Origin: Anaerolineae bacterium | GTDB lineage: Bacteria; Chloroflexota; Anaerolineae; J102 | Assembly (NCBI GenBank): GCA_026985975.1 | Contig: JALSPL010000527.1 | Location: forward strand, 1 to 6,846 | DNA length: 6,846 bases | Direction: 5' to 3' | Shown: piece after piece, positions 1-6,689 of the stretch | How positions within the stretch are numbered: position 1 is the first letter of the stretch | How the letters are laid out: every line of letters begins with the position of its first letter | Translations under genes and position numbers: made by a program | Notes under the pieces: generated by a model | Database searches by the model: none | What the model was told of the DNA's origin: nothing | What the model saw: only the letters and a program-made list of their open reading frames with translations

Positions 1-1
1 C

Positions 2-538
2 AAAGGGATTGATATTACCTCCGTCGAAAGTGGTCGCACTGGCGGCACCAATGTTTCCCGGGCGCTGGGTTGGCGCTATGGCTTGTTGGTGGGGGCGTTG
101 GATATCCTGAAGGGCGCTGTGGCGGTGTTATTGGTCCGTTACATTTTTGGCAATGATCCCGCTGTTTACGCAGCCATGGGCGGCGCTTTTGCTGTAATTG
201 GTCATAATTGGTCCGTTTTCCTTCGTTTTCGCGGCGGAGCGGGCGGCGCCACGGCCGCAGGGGCGTTGCTGGCCCTCAATCCTCTGGCAGGACTCATTTT
301 GGTTCCCACTTTTATTTTCATCCTCTTTGTAGTGCGCTATGCATCGGTAGCCACCATGTCCATCGGCCTGGGCAGTTTAGTGATCCTGACTTTGTTTTAT
401 CTGGTGGGATGGCATACGCCCGCGGGCCAGATTTTGTTCGGTCTGCTGGCTTCTATCGCCATCATCTGGGCGCTGCGACCCAATATCAAACGTCTGATTC
501 AAGGTAACGAGCGGCGGATTACCTTCGGACGCTCTTGA
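2..538 (+). CDS. plsY: PlsY-like acyl-phosphate:glycerol-3-phosphate acyltransferase, 5' end cut off by the window
   Basis: Integral membrane enzyme that in its family transfers an acyl chain from acyl-phosphate to glycerol 3-phosphate, the first acylation in phospholipid synthesis. The frame is open from base 2, so 178 codons are visible and the N-terminal membrane segment is missing; the family is about 200 residues. Motif 1 is seen as SGRTGGTNVSR (29-61), preceded by the typical KGIDI. Motif 2 is GHNWSVFLRFRGGAGGAT (200-253). The C-terminal motif is LRPNIKRLIQGNER (473-514). Hydrophobic stretches between these fit the multi-pass topology. Two family-typical residues differ: the lysine of GGKG is alanine, and the histidine before the NIKRL block is leucine. 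It may be a divergent paralogue with altered substrate use. TTG at 83 is internal and not the start. The next gene begins 18 bp after its stop, so an operon is likely. The family call is sure; full activity is less so. Confidence 0.88.
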   Translation, partial: KGIDITSVESGRTGGTNVSRALGWRYGLLVGALDILKGAVAVLLVRYIFGNDPAVYAAMGGAFAVIGHNWSVFLRFRGGAGGATAAGALLALNPLAGLILVPTFIFILFVVRYASVATMSIGLGSLVILTLFYLVGWHTPAGQILFGLLASIAIIWALRPNIKRLIQGNERRITFGRS

Positions 539-556
539 TTTTCCGGGCGTCATTTT

Positions 557-1615
557 ATGCGGATACTCGTCATTGGCGGTGGCGCCATCGGCAGTTTTCT
601 CGCCGCCCGATTGACTGAACTTGGCGTTTCGGTCGTTCTGGCGGCGAGACCGCGTACGGTGGAGGCCGCCCACCGACAGAACGGCCTGCGGCTTACCGAA
701 TACAGCGGGGAGGAAAAGTTGCTAGCGGTGACGGTTCACCCTTCGGTGGCTGCGGCATTCGGGAAGCGCGATGATTTTGATCTAATCATTCTGGCCGTAA
801 AATCCTATCACACCGAAACCGCCGGCCGGGAAGTTCTGGAGGCTGGGGGCGCTGGCGTCCCCTTGCTGACGATTCAAAATGGCGTAGGTAATGAAGAAGC
901 GCTGGCCGGGATTTTGCCTGCGTCGCCTATCCTGGCGGGCGTGTTGACCACCCCCGTGGAGGTGCTGGGCCCGGCCGCCGTCAAAATCTCCCGCCCATCC
1001 TTCAAATTCGGTCTGGCTGTGGGCCCTGGCGCCAGCGATGTCGTTCCCGTGGCGGCGCTGCTCACCAATGCCGGTTTCAGTGTGACTGCTTATGAGGATT
1101 ACCGCTCGCTGAAATGGTCGAAGCTGTTGATGAACATGCTGGCCAATGCCCAATCGGCCATCCTGGGCTACGCCCCCGCCCAAATCTTCGCCGATCCCCG
1201 CTTGGGGAATCTGGAGTTGCGGGCCTGGCGCGAGGCGCTGGCCGTGATGCGGGCGCTGGGCGTCAAGCCGGTGGCGGTGGGCGGCTACCCCATTCCCCTG
1301 GCCGCGCGGTTGGTGCAAACGCTGCCCCTGGGCCTGATGCGTCCCATCTTCGCCCGCTTCATCGTGGGCGGGCGAGGGGAGAAAATGCCCTCCCTCTACT
1401 ACGATCTGCACCCCCGGCGCCGATCTCATTCCGAGATCGACTGGCTGAATGGCGCTGTGGCCCGAGAGGGGGAGCGTTTGGGCGTTGCCACGCCGGTCAA
1501 CGCCGCCTTTGCGCACATTATGCGGGCGCTGGTGCGCGGGCGCGAGGAGCCCGCGGCCTGGGCGGGCCAGCCCGAGAAGCTGTTGGCGGCTGCGGCGTCT
1601 TCTGGTACACTGTGA
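557..1615 (+). CDS. panE: 2-dehydropantoate 2-reductase (ketopantoate reductase family)
   Basis: Cytoplasmic NADPH-dependent oxidoreductase; in the family it reduces 2-dehydropantoate to pantoate in the pantothenate/CoA pathway. The N-terminal Rossmann motif is GGGAIGS (residues 7-13). IQNGVGNEE (106-114) carries N108, matching the conserved active-site Asn. The second domain has LKWSKLLMNMLAN (185-197), in which K189 matches the catalytic Lys of E. coli PanE (Lys176). SEIDWLNG (292-299) carries E293, matching E. coli Glu256. At 352 residues it is longer than E. coli PanE (about 300), with extra sequence around residues 235-285. The start is the first ATG after the plsY stop and gives the complete nucleotide-binding motif; no good Shine-Dalgarno precedes it. 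The DNA is GC-rich (44 of 60 bases in 1201-1260). All key residues are present, but related 2-hydroxyacid reductases share this fold, so the exact substrate is inferred. Confidence 0.87.
   Translation: MRILVIGGGAIGSFLAARLTELGVSVVLAARPRTVEAAHRQNGLRLTEYSGEEKLLAVTVHPSVAAAFGKRDDFDLIILAVKSYHTETAGREVLEAGGAGVPLLTIQNGVGNEEALAGILPASPILAGVLTTPVEVLGPAAVKISRPSFKFGLAVGPGASDVVPVAALLTNAGFSVTAYEDYRSLKWSKLLMNMLANAQSAILGYAPAQIFADPRLGNLELRAWREALAVMRALGVKPVAVGGYPIPLAARLVQTLPLGLMRPIFARFIVGGRGEKMPSLYYDLHPRRRSHSEIDWLNGAVAREGERLGVATPVNAAFAHIMRALVRGREEPAAWAGQPEKLLAAAASSGTL
1583..1611 (+). promoter_or_regulatory. Possible sigma70-type promoter for the methyltransferase-nuclease pair
   Basis: A -35-like TTGGCG (1583-1588) and a -10-like TACACT (1606-1611) are 17 bp apart. 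TG at 1603-1604 makes the -10 an extended TGnTACACT. Each hexamer matches consensus at 4 of 6 bases. It lies in the last codons of panE and would start RNA near 1618, leaving a short leader with an AGGA before the ATG at 1641. A chance match in GC-rich coding sequence remains possible. Confidence 0.38.
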
Positions 1616-1629
1616 TGACCCGAGAGCCC

Positions 1630-1633
1630 AGGA
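1630..1633 (+). promoter_or_regulatory. Ribosome binding site of the methyltransferase
   Basis: AGGA lies 7 bases before the ATG at 1641. It supports that ATG over in-frame starts as far upstream as 1449, which lie inside panE and add low-complexity Arg/Pro-rich sequence typical of out-of-frame GC-rich DNA. Confidence 0.55.
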
Positions 1634-1640
1634 TGCCTGC

Positions 1641-3842
1641 ATGTTAGAAAAACGATTTGATATTCCATTCATCGCCCAGTTGGCGTTAAAAGAAAAACAG
1701 ATTCAACAAAATTACCGCCCCATCATTGCGGTGCATAAATGGTTTGCCCGCCGACCTGGTACGCTGTTTCGAGGATTATTGCTATCGGAATTTGGAGATG
1801 GGGAACTTGCCCATCTGTTTTACCGGGCCAATTATTTCCCAGACGTCAGGATTGCAGATCCGTTCATGGGCGGCGGCACGCCTATTCTGGAAGCCAATCG
1901 GGTGGGGTGCGATGTCATCGGGTTCGACATCAACCCCATGGCGTACTGGATTGTACGACAAGAAATTGAATACCTTGATCTGGAGGCCTATCAGGATGGA
2001 GCTCAAGCGCTTCGCTCTTATCTGGAGAATGAAGTCGGGCATCTCTATCGCACTCGGTGCCTGCACTGTGGCAATGAAAATGCTCATGTGAAATACTTCC
2101 TTTGGGTCAAAACCCAAACGTGCAGCCATTGTGGCCAGCCCATCGATCTGTTCCCCGGCTATTTGCTCGCCCGGAACAATCGTCATCCCAAGAATGTGCT
2201 GGTTTGTCATCGGTGTGGGGAGTTAGCCGAAGTCGAAGACTTGAAGCATCCCGGCATCTGCCCCCACTGTGGGGTCGAATTGAAGGTGATGGGGACAGCC
2301 AAACGCGGCAAGGTGGTTTGTCCGACCTGTAACGCCGTAAATTCCTATCCCCAACCCCTGGATGGGCCGCCGCAGCATAGACTTTATGCTATGGAGTATT
2401 ATTGCCCGGATTGTAAAGCCTCCCACAAGGGAAGGTTTTTCAAAAAAGCAGATGCACATGATTTGAGTAATGTCCGGGAGACAATTGAGCGTTGGAAGCA
2501 GCTCGAACCTGTTTTCGTGCCAATGGACGGCATTCCCAGTGGCGATGAGACCAACCGACTACATCGTTGGGGATATCGATATTATTCCGAGATGTTCAAT
2601 CCCCGGCAATTGTTGGGATTGGAGCTCGCCGCCCGATTTATCTCTGATGTGCAAGATGATCGTGTGCGTCATGCCCTGGCGACGAATTTTTCCGATCTGA
2701 TCCGTTATCAAAATATGCTTTGTCGTTATGATCCGGCATCTTTGAAATCTCTTGACATTTTCTCCGTCCATGGTTTTCCTGTGGGGCTTATTCAGGCTGA
2801 GTCCAACATGCTGGGCATTTACGATCCCACAAGCCAGAAGGTGGTGGGCAGCGGCGGCTGGGCCAACATTATCGAAAAATATCACAAAGCCAAGTCCTAT
2901 TGCCATCAACCTTTTGAAATTCGGCATGATGGCAAAAAGAAAAAGGTCGTTTTCATTTCTGATGAGTGGATTGGCGACATCAATGAGCAGGGAGAAAAGA
3001 AAAATGTCGATCTGCACTGTGAAGATGCCGCAACTGCTCAACTGGAAACGAATAGCTTGGATGGCGTTTTTACAGACCCGCCTTATTTCGGCAATGTCCA
3101 ATATGCCGAACTCATGGACTTTTTGTATGTCTGGCTGCGTCAGTTGTTGAAAGATGAGGATAACGCCTTCCTGTCGCCATCCACCAGAAACAGCGATGAG
3201 CTGACGGCCAACGCAGACATGGGCCGGGGCATCGAGCATTTTACTGATGGGTTATCGCGGGTTTTTCAGGCGATGACCCGAGCGCTGAAGCCGGGCGCCC
3301 CTTTTGTCTTCACCTATCATCACAATGATTTGGACGCCTATTTGCCTATTGCCGTCGCCATTCTCGACGCCGGTCTGACCTGCACGGCGACCTTGCCATC
3401 TCCTGCCGAAATGGGAGCCTCCATTCACATCAGCGGCACAAAATCATCGATTGTGGACACTGTTTTCGTTTGTCGCACCACCGGCGTTATTCCCAGACAA
3501 ACGCTGGTCGACACCCCCCGGGCTGTCGCCAGACTTATTCTGCAAAACATGGATGATCTGGAATCGGGCGGCGTTCGGGTTACAGAGGGAGACGCCCGTT
3601 GCCTGGCATTAGGCCACCTGATCCGACTGGCGATTTGGGCGCACAGAGACGGTTGGGATAGGTCCGAAAGCGTCCAGCGCAAACTCCTGATCTTGCGTGA
3701 TTGGTTGCGGCGTTTCGGCGATTGGAAAACTATCCGCCCCTACATTTTCGCTACCGATGATGAGACGGACGAACAGCTTTCGTTTGCCTTTGCGGAACCT
3801 GCTCCCAGATATGGAGTATCGGATGATGAAATATCCTTTTGA
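1641..3842 (+). CDS. DNA methyltransferase with zinc-ribbon insert (COG1743/DUF1156-like), modification half of a restriction system
   Basis: Predicted SAM-dependent amino-methyltransferase acting on DNA, 733 residues. In order: a motif X-like block HKWFARRPGT (32-41); SAM-binding motif I DPFMGGGT (73-80) followed by the acidic loop GFDINP (94-99); six CxxC knuckles at C140/C143, C161/C164, C189/C192, C207/C210, C227/C230 and C255/C258, enough for three zinc ribbons; a middle region; then catalytic motif IV TDPPYFGNVQYAELMDFLYVW (DPPY at 479-482) and FVFTYHH (555-561). The order X, I, insert, IV matches alpha-class enzymes, so the insert and middle region probably recognise the target. DPPY is more usual for N6-adenine than N4-cytosine enzymes, but does not decide it. 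The C-terminal tail (about 615-733) is unassigned. The gene overlaps the nuclease gene by 20 bp. Parts are AT-rich (21 GC of 60 in 2701-2760), unlike panE. DUF1156-type enzymes also occur in larger defence islands, but no further partners are visible here. Confidence 0.88.
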   Translation: MLEKRFDIPFIAQLALKEKQIQQNYRPIIAVHKWFARRPGTLFRGLLLSEFGDGELAHLFYRANYFPDVRIADPFMGGGTPILEANRVGCDVIGFDINPMAYWIVRQEIEYLDLEAYQDGAQALRSYLENEVGHLYRTRCLHCGNENAHVKYFLWVKTQTCSHCGQPIDLFPGYLLARNNRHPKNVLVCHRCGELAEVEDLKHPGICPHCGVELKVMGTAKRGKVVCPTCNAVNSYPQPLDGPPQHRLYAMEYYCPDCKASHKGRFFKKADAHDLSNVRETIERWKQLEPVFVPMDGIPSGDETNRLHRWGYRYYSEMFNPRQLLGLELAARFISDVQDDRVRHALATNFSDLIRYQNMLCRYDPASLKSLDIFSVHGFPVGLIQAESNMLGIYDPTSQKVVGSGGWANIIEKYHKAKSYCHQPFEIRHDGKKKKVVFISDEWIGDINEQGEKKNVDLHCEDAATAQLETNSLDGVFTDPPYFGNVQYAELMDFLYVWLRQLLKDEDNAFLSPSTRNSDELTANADMGRGIEHFTDGLSRVFQAMTRALKPGAPFVFTYHHNDLDAYLPIAVAILDAGLTCTATLPSPAEMGASIHISGTKSSIVDTVFVCRTTGVIPRQTLVDTPRAVARLILQNMDDLESGGVRVTEGDARCLALGHLIRLAIWAHRDGWDRSESVQRKLLILRDWLRRFGDWKTIRPYIFATDDETDEQLSFAFAEPAPRYGVSDDEISF
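3813..3816 (+). promoter_or_regulatory. Ribosome binding site of the nuclease, inside the methyltransferase gene
   Basis: GGAG is 6 bases before ATG 3823 and 9 before ATG 3826. It overlaps a third in-frame ATG (3811) and so argues against that one. Because it sits in the last codons of the methyltransferase, ribosomes finishing that gene could reinitiate here. Confidence 0.55.
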
Positions 3843-4842
3843 AGCCCCGCTTGAAGAAATTCTGAATGATCCCGAACCATTCGTGGATGCGATTTTCGCT
3901 TCGTTGGAGTCTGATTTCTTGATTCTGCCCAAGGGGAAAGGGTTTGTCGAGTACGCCATTTTTGAGAATGGTTATGAATTGTTGAAATCCGTCACCCATA
4001 ATTTTGCTGTATTCTCGCCTGAGCACATTTATGAGGTTGCGGTTCAAAATCCCGTCATTTTGATTGTTATCCGAACGATGTTGGGGTTCACCCCTCCCGA
4101 ATGGGCTTATTTGGCCAGTCATCGCACCCCAATTTCAGTATCCCAAAATTACGCTCGTTCACTGGATCGAAAGATCAGAATGTCGCCAGAAACGCCGCTT
4201 CACCTCAATAAGACCTCGGAGCAGCGGCTCAAGGCTTTGGTTCAAACAGCTTGCCAGCTTTTGGAAGAGGGCGCTCCTGACATACCATCGGAGCAGATCC
4301 ATCGCTTGGACAAAGTGGATACGAAGACAGGGATTGACGGCATTCGTCATGTAGCGAATATGGGCGTCCCGTACGCCATGTTATTGTACGAGCGGCTGTT
4401 GGGACGGCCATTTGCCGGCCACAGGGATTCAGTCAGTGAACTCATCGGCGATCGTCTGGAATTGGAAATTGAACATCTGCTGAGTCGCTCAGGCGTCAGT
4501 TTTCGCAAAACGAAACGAGCTGAGCGCATGACGGGCTTTGATCAGGCCCCCGACTTCATAATCCCCAGCGAATTCAATCCCCACGTAGTAATTGAGGCCA
4601 AGATAACGGAGGATGATGGCACGGCGCGGGATAAGGTCACTCGCATTCAACATCTGGCTGAGATCAGTGCATCGAGCAATCCCCAATTTGAAGTGATTGC
4701 TTGCATTGGAGGCCGCGGCTTTGGCGTTCGTCGGGAGGATATGAAGAAGTTGCTGATAGCGACGCAGGGAAAAGTTTTCACCATGAGCACCCTGGATCGC
4801 ATGATAGAGAATACAAAATTAAAGAAGTTCGCATCTATGTAA
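3823..4842 (+). CDS. Predicted PD-(D/E)XK restriction endonuclease, partner of the upstream methyltransferase
   Basis: 339 residues if started at ATG 3823, chosen for its GGAG at good spacing; ATG 3826 or 3811 would change the length by one to four residues. The C-terminal third shows a restriction-endonuclease-like core: a helix with acidic residues (ELIGDRLELEIEHLL, 206-220), then P243-D244, thirteen residues, and E258-A259-K260 on a hydrophobic strand (HVVIEAK). Next come a basic helix (TARDKVTRIQHLAE, 267-280) and a further strand (FEVIACIGG). This is the metal-binding PD-X13-EXK arrangement. The first 200 or so residues look mainly helical and match no domain I can name; they may bind DNA or recognise the site. 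The nuclease function is inferred from this core and from the 20-bp overlap with the methyltransferase gene. Size and pairing recall CbeI (GGCC specificity), from memory only. Stretches are AT-rich (22 GC of 60 in 3961-4020). Confidence 0.8.
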   Translation: MMKYPFEAPLEEILNDPEPFVDAIFASLESDFLILPKGKGFVEYAIFENGYELLKSVTHNFAVFSPEHIYEVAVQNPVILIVIRTMLGFTPPEWAYLASHRTPISVSQNYARSLDRKIRMSPETPLHLNKTSEQRLKALVQTACQLLEEGAPDIPSEQIHRLDKVDTKTGIDGIRHVANMGVPYAMLLYERLLGRPFAGHRDSVSELIGDRLELEIEHLLSRSGVSFRKTKRAERMTGFDQAPDFIIPSEFNPHVVIEAKITEDDGTARDKVTRIQHLAEISASSNPQFEVIACIGGRGFGVRREDMKKLLIATQGKVFTMSTLDRMIENTKLKKFASM

Positions 4843-4843
4843 C

Positions 4844-4849
4844 GGAGGG
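4844..4849 (+). promoter_or_regulatory. Strong ribosome binding site of the metal transporter
   Basis: GGAGGG begins one base after the nuclease stop codon (TAA 4840-4842) and is 6 bases before ATG 4856. It fixes the transporter start. Its closeness to the nuclease gene suggests that the transporter can be made from the same transcript. Confidence 0.7.
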
Positions 4850-4855
4850 CCGTTT

Positions 4856-5947
4856 ATGCCCGTCAACGCCGCCCAATTTTCGCAAAAAGACCTGAACCTG
4901 CGCCGTCGCGCGGCCACAGTCTCCATCGCTGTGGGGATCACCTTACTGCTTGTCAAGTTCGGGGCCTACTTCCTCACCGGCTCGGCCGCGGTGCTCTCAG
5001 ACGCGCTGGAAAGCATCATCAATGTGGTGGCCAGCAGCTTCGCCTTCCTCAGCATCCTCATCAGCGCCCGCCCGCCCGACAAAACCCATCCCTACGGCCA
5101 TGGCAAGATCGAATTCTTCTCTGCCGGCTTCGAGGGCGCACTCATCGTGGTGGCCGCATTCGCCATCATCTGGACGGCCGTTCCGGCGCTGTTGAATCCG
5201 CCCGAATTACCCCGGCTTGATTTCGCACTGTTGTTGCTGATTGTGGGCGGAGTGGTCAATTGGTTGTTGGGAGTCTACCTCATCCGCTCGGGCCAGAAAG
5301 CCAATTCCGCCTCATTGGTCGCCGACGGCAGACATGTGCAAACCGACGCCTTCACCAGCGCCGGCGTTATCGTCGGGCTGCTGCTGGTAAAACTTACGGG
5401 CTGGCACTGGTTGGATCCGGTGGTGGCCATCCTGGTGGCGTTCAATATCCTGTGGGCGGGCTATCATCTGCTGAACGAGGCCGTGGGCGGACTCATGGAC
5501 AAGGCCGATCCCAAATTCCTGACGCAAGTGACGGACACTCTGCAACGCCTGCGCCGCCCCGAATGGATTGCGCCGCATCATCTGCGCTCGTGGCGCAGCG
5601 GCGCGGTGCGCTATCTTGATTTTCATCTGGTGCTGCCCTGCTATTGGCCCCTCTATCGGGTGCATCAAACCCACAAGGAGATAGAGACGGCATTGTTGGA
5701 GAATCTTGACACGCCGGGCCAGGTCATCATTCACTTCGATCCCTGCTCGTCCGATTACTGTCCCATCTGTGCGGTGCAAAATTGTCCTATCCGCCAGTCA
5801 GCCCCTCGCGAACAGGGCGTGTGGACAGAAGATCGACTCATCGCCGGCCCGCCCTTTCCCTCTCGCTCGATCAACGAGCTGGCGAATTGGCGACAGGGGC
5901 CGGGATGCGCTGGAACAGAAGAACAAAATGATGGCGTTCGTCGATAA
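4856..5947 (+). CDS. Cation diffusion facilitator (CDF) metal efflux transporter
   Basis: Inner-membrane divalent metal/proton antiporter of the CDF family, 363 residues. Aligned by eye to E. coli FieF (YiiP), the transport site is E52 and N56 in the second membrane helix (SDALESIIN) with H160 and D164 in the fifth (GRHVQTD). FieF has Asp, Asp, His, Asp, so the first half differs. The loop site D75, H78 and H82 (HPYGHGK) is kept, and so are cytoplasmic-domain ligands H257, H270 and H293-x-D295 (IHFDPC). After this comes a cysteine cluster, C297, C302, C305 and C310 (CX4CX2CX4C), that FieF lacks. The last 25 or so residues look unstructured. Zn, Fe or Mn cannot be told apart from sequence. The DNA is GC-rich (40 of 60 in 5041-5100), like panE and unlike the restriction genes. 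It follows the nuclease by 13 bp but has no obvious functional tie to it. It converges with lexA. Confidence 0.9.
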   Translation: MPVNAAQFSQKDLNLRRRAATVSIAVGITLLLVKFGAYFLTGSAAVLSDALESIINVVASSFAFLSILISARPPDKTHPYGHGKIEFFSAGFEGALIVVAAFAIIWTAVPALLNPPELPRLDFALLLLIVGGVVNWLLGVYLIRSGQKANSASLVADGRHVQTDAFTSAGVIVGLLLVKLTGWHWLDPVVAILVAFNILWAGYHLLNEAVGGLMDKADPKFLTQVTDTLQRLRRPEWIAPHHLRSWRSGAVRYLDFHLVLPCYWPLYRVHQTHKEIETALLENLDTPGQVIIHFDPCSSDYCPICAVQNCPIRQSAPREQGVWTEDRLIAGPPFPSRSINELANWRQGPGCAGTEEQNDGVRR

Positions 5948-5982
5948 GGATACGGTGATGTGGGGGCGTCCTGTAATTTGCT
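5948..5982. other. 35-bp gap between convergent transporter and lexA genes
   Basis: The stops of the two convergent genes are separated by 35 bp. I see no GC-rich hairpin followed by a T-run on either strand, so neither gene has a visible intrinsic terminator here. The transcripts may overlap at their 3' ends or end by a factor-dependent route. Confidence 0.5.
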
Positions 5983-6639
5983 TTATTGGTAGCGACGGAT
6001 GACGCCGATGACTTTGCCTCGCACTCGCACCTGCTCGGGCGAGACGATGATGGGCTGGTAAGCGGGATCGGGATTGGCGGGCCGCAATTCGATTTTATCA
6101 CCCAGGTTGTAAAAGTATTTCAGCGTTGCGCCAGACTCGTTGCTTTCATCCATGATTTCCACTACGGCCATCTCTTTGGTCTCCACCTGCGGCTGACTGC
6201 GCACCAGGATAATATCGCCATCATCCACCAGGGCGTCAACCATGGACTGCCCTTTCACTCTCAGAGCAAAAACATCACCTGCGCCAGGCAGCATATCGGC
6301 GGGCACGGCCACATACTCCAGCACATTGGCTGTGTCTTCCGGCACGGGAATGGGGCTGCCGGCGGCAATGGTCCCATAGAAAGGCACAGTGCGCACGCGT
6401 CGCCCGAATTGGGCGTCGGTCAGACGCAATCCCCTGGAAACTTCACGATTGCGGATGAGATAGCCTTTCCGTTCAAGTTGGTCCAGGTTATAGTTCACCA
6501 CCGAGGTGGATGAAATGCCCACTGCCGCACCGATTTCACGGATGGTGGGCGGGTAATCATGCTCTTCGATGAATTTGCGGATGAACTCCAACATCGCCTT
6601 TTGGCGAGGGCGTAATTCTTTGGATGCGCGTCGGGCCAT
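5983..6639 (-). CDS. lexA: LexA, SOS-response repressor and self-cleaving protease
   Basis: Transcriptional repressor of DNA-damage genes that cleaves itself when stimulated by RecA filaments; 218 residues. The N-terminal winged helix-turn-helix spans about residues 8-72 (PPTIREIGAAVGISSTSVV, 30-48, then the wing near EVSRGLRL). The cleavage site is A93-G94 in GTIAAGSPIP. The latent protease has nucleophile S132 (VKGQSMVDALVDDGDII) and general base K174 (ATLKYFY). The stretch before that lysine (about 150-170) is slightly extended and acidic. The ATG at 6639 is preceded on the - strand by AAGGAG (6648-6653) with 8-base spacing. Upstream lie a near-consensus promoter and a perfect SOS box, so autorepression is expected. 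It is convergent with the metal transporter gene, with no functional link apparent. Confidence 0.97.
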   Translation of the reverse strand: MARRASKELRPRQKAMLEFIRKFIEEHDYPPTIREIGAAVGISSTSVVNYNLDQLERKGYLIRNREVSRGLRLTDAQFGRRVRTVPFYGTIAAGSPIPVPEDTANVLEYVAVPADMLPGAGDVFALRVKGQSMVDALVDDGDIILVRSQPQVETKEMAVVEIMDESNESGATLKYFYNLGDKIELRPANPDPAYQPIIVSPEQVRVRGKVIGVIRRYQ

Positions 6640-6670
6640 GAGTCATGCTCCTTGATGGTGGAAAGCTTCA

Positions 6671-6682
6671 GAACATTTTTTC
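6671..6682 (-). promoter_or_regulatory. lexA: Imperfect second LexA-box-like site in the lexA leader
   Basis: Read on the - strand it is GAAA-AAAT-GTTC, one mismatch from GAAC-N4-GTTC. It lies within a wider perfect inverted repeat (TCAGAA, six bases, TTCTGA; 6668-6685). It covers the predicted lexA transcription start near 6683, and its centre is 28 bp from the perfect box. It may be a weaker second operator or a chance palindrome. Confidence 0.4.
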
Positions 6683-6689
6683 TGACTTC

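Noticed and set aside
1449..1640. Extension of the methyltransferase by 64 residues to an ATG at 1449
   Set aside because: It would lie wholly inside panE in another frame, and the added residues are Arg/Pro/Cys-rich shadow sequence. ATG 1641 has AGGA and begins a sensible N-terminus.
782..1672. Long antisense open frame opposite panE (296 codons)
   Set aside because: Gln/His/Arg-rich translation typical of the reverse strand of GC-rich coding DNA, with no recognisable motif, while panE on + has every catalytic residue.
3697..3822. Longer nuclease starting at 3697
   Set aside because: It would overlap the methyltransferase by about 145 bp; the GGAG at 3813 favours 3823.
1641..4842. Part of a BREX-, DISARM- or Dnd-type multi-gene defence system
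   Set aside because: Related methyltransferases occur in such islands, but no ATPase, helicase, phosphatase or other partner is present. Both sides are ordinary metabolic or transport genes.
1496..4873. 12-bp direct repeat GTCAACGCCGCC at 1496-1507 and 4862-4873, flanking the cassette like an insertion duplication
   Set aside because: Both copies encode Pro-Val-Asn-Ala-Ala inside real proteins (panE and the transporter) and do not sit at the cassette edges. A chance match in GC-rich coding DNA is more likely.
5965..6006. Inverted repeat GGCGTC/GACGCC spanning the transporter-lexA gap as a terminator
   Set aside because: A 6-bp stem with a 30-base loop and no T-run, partly inside lexA; too weak.
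5986..6513. Open frame of 175 codons on + opposite lexA
   Set aside because: His-rich shadow of lexA, with no family resemblance.
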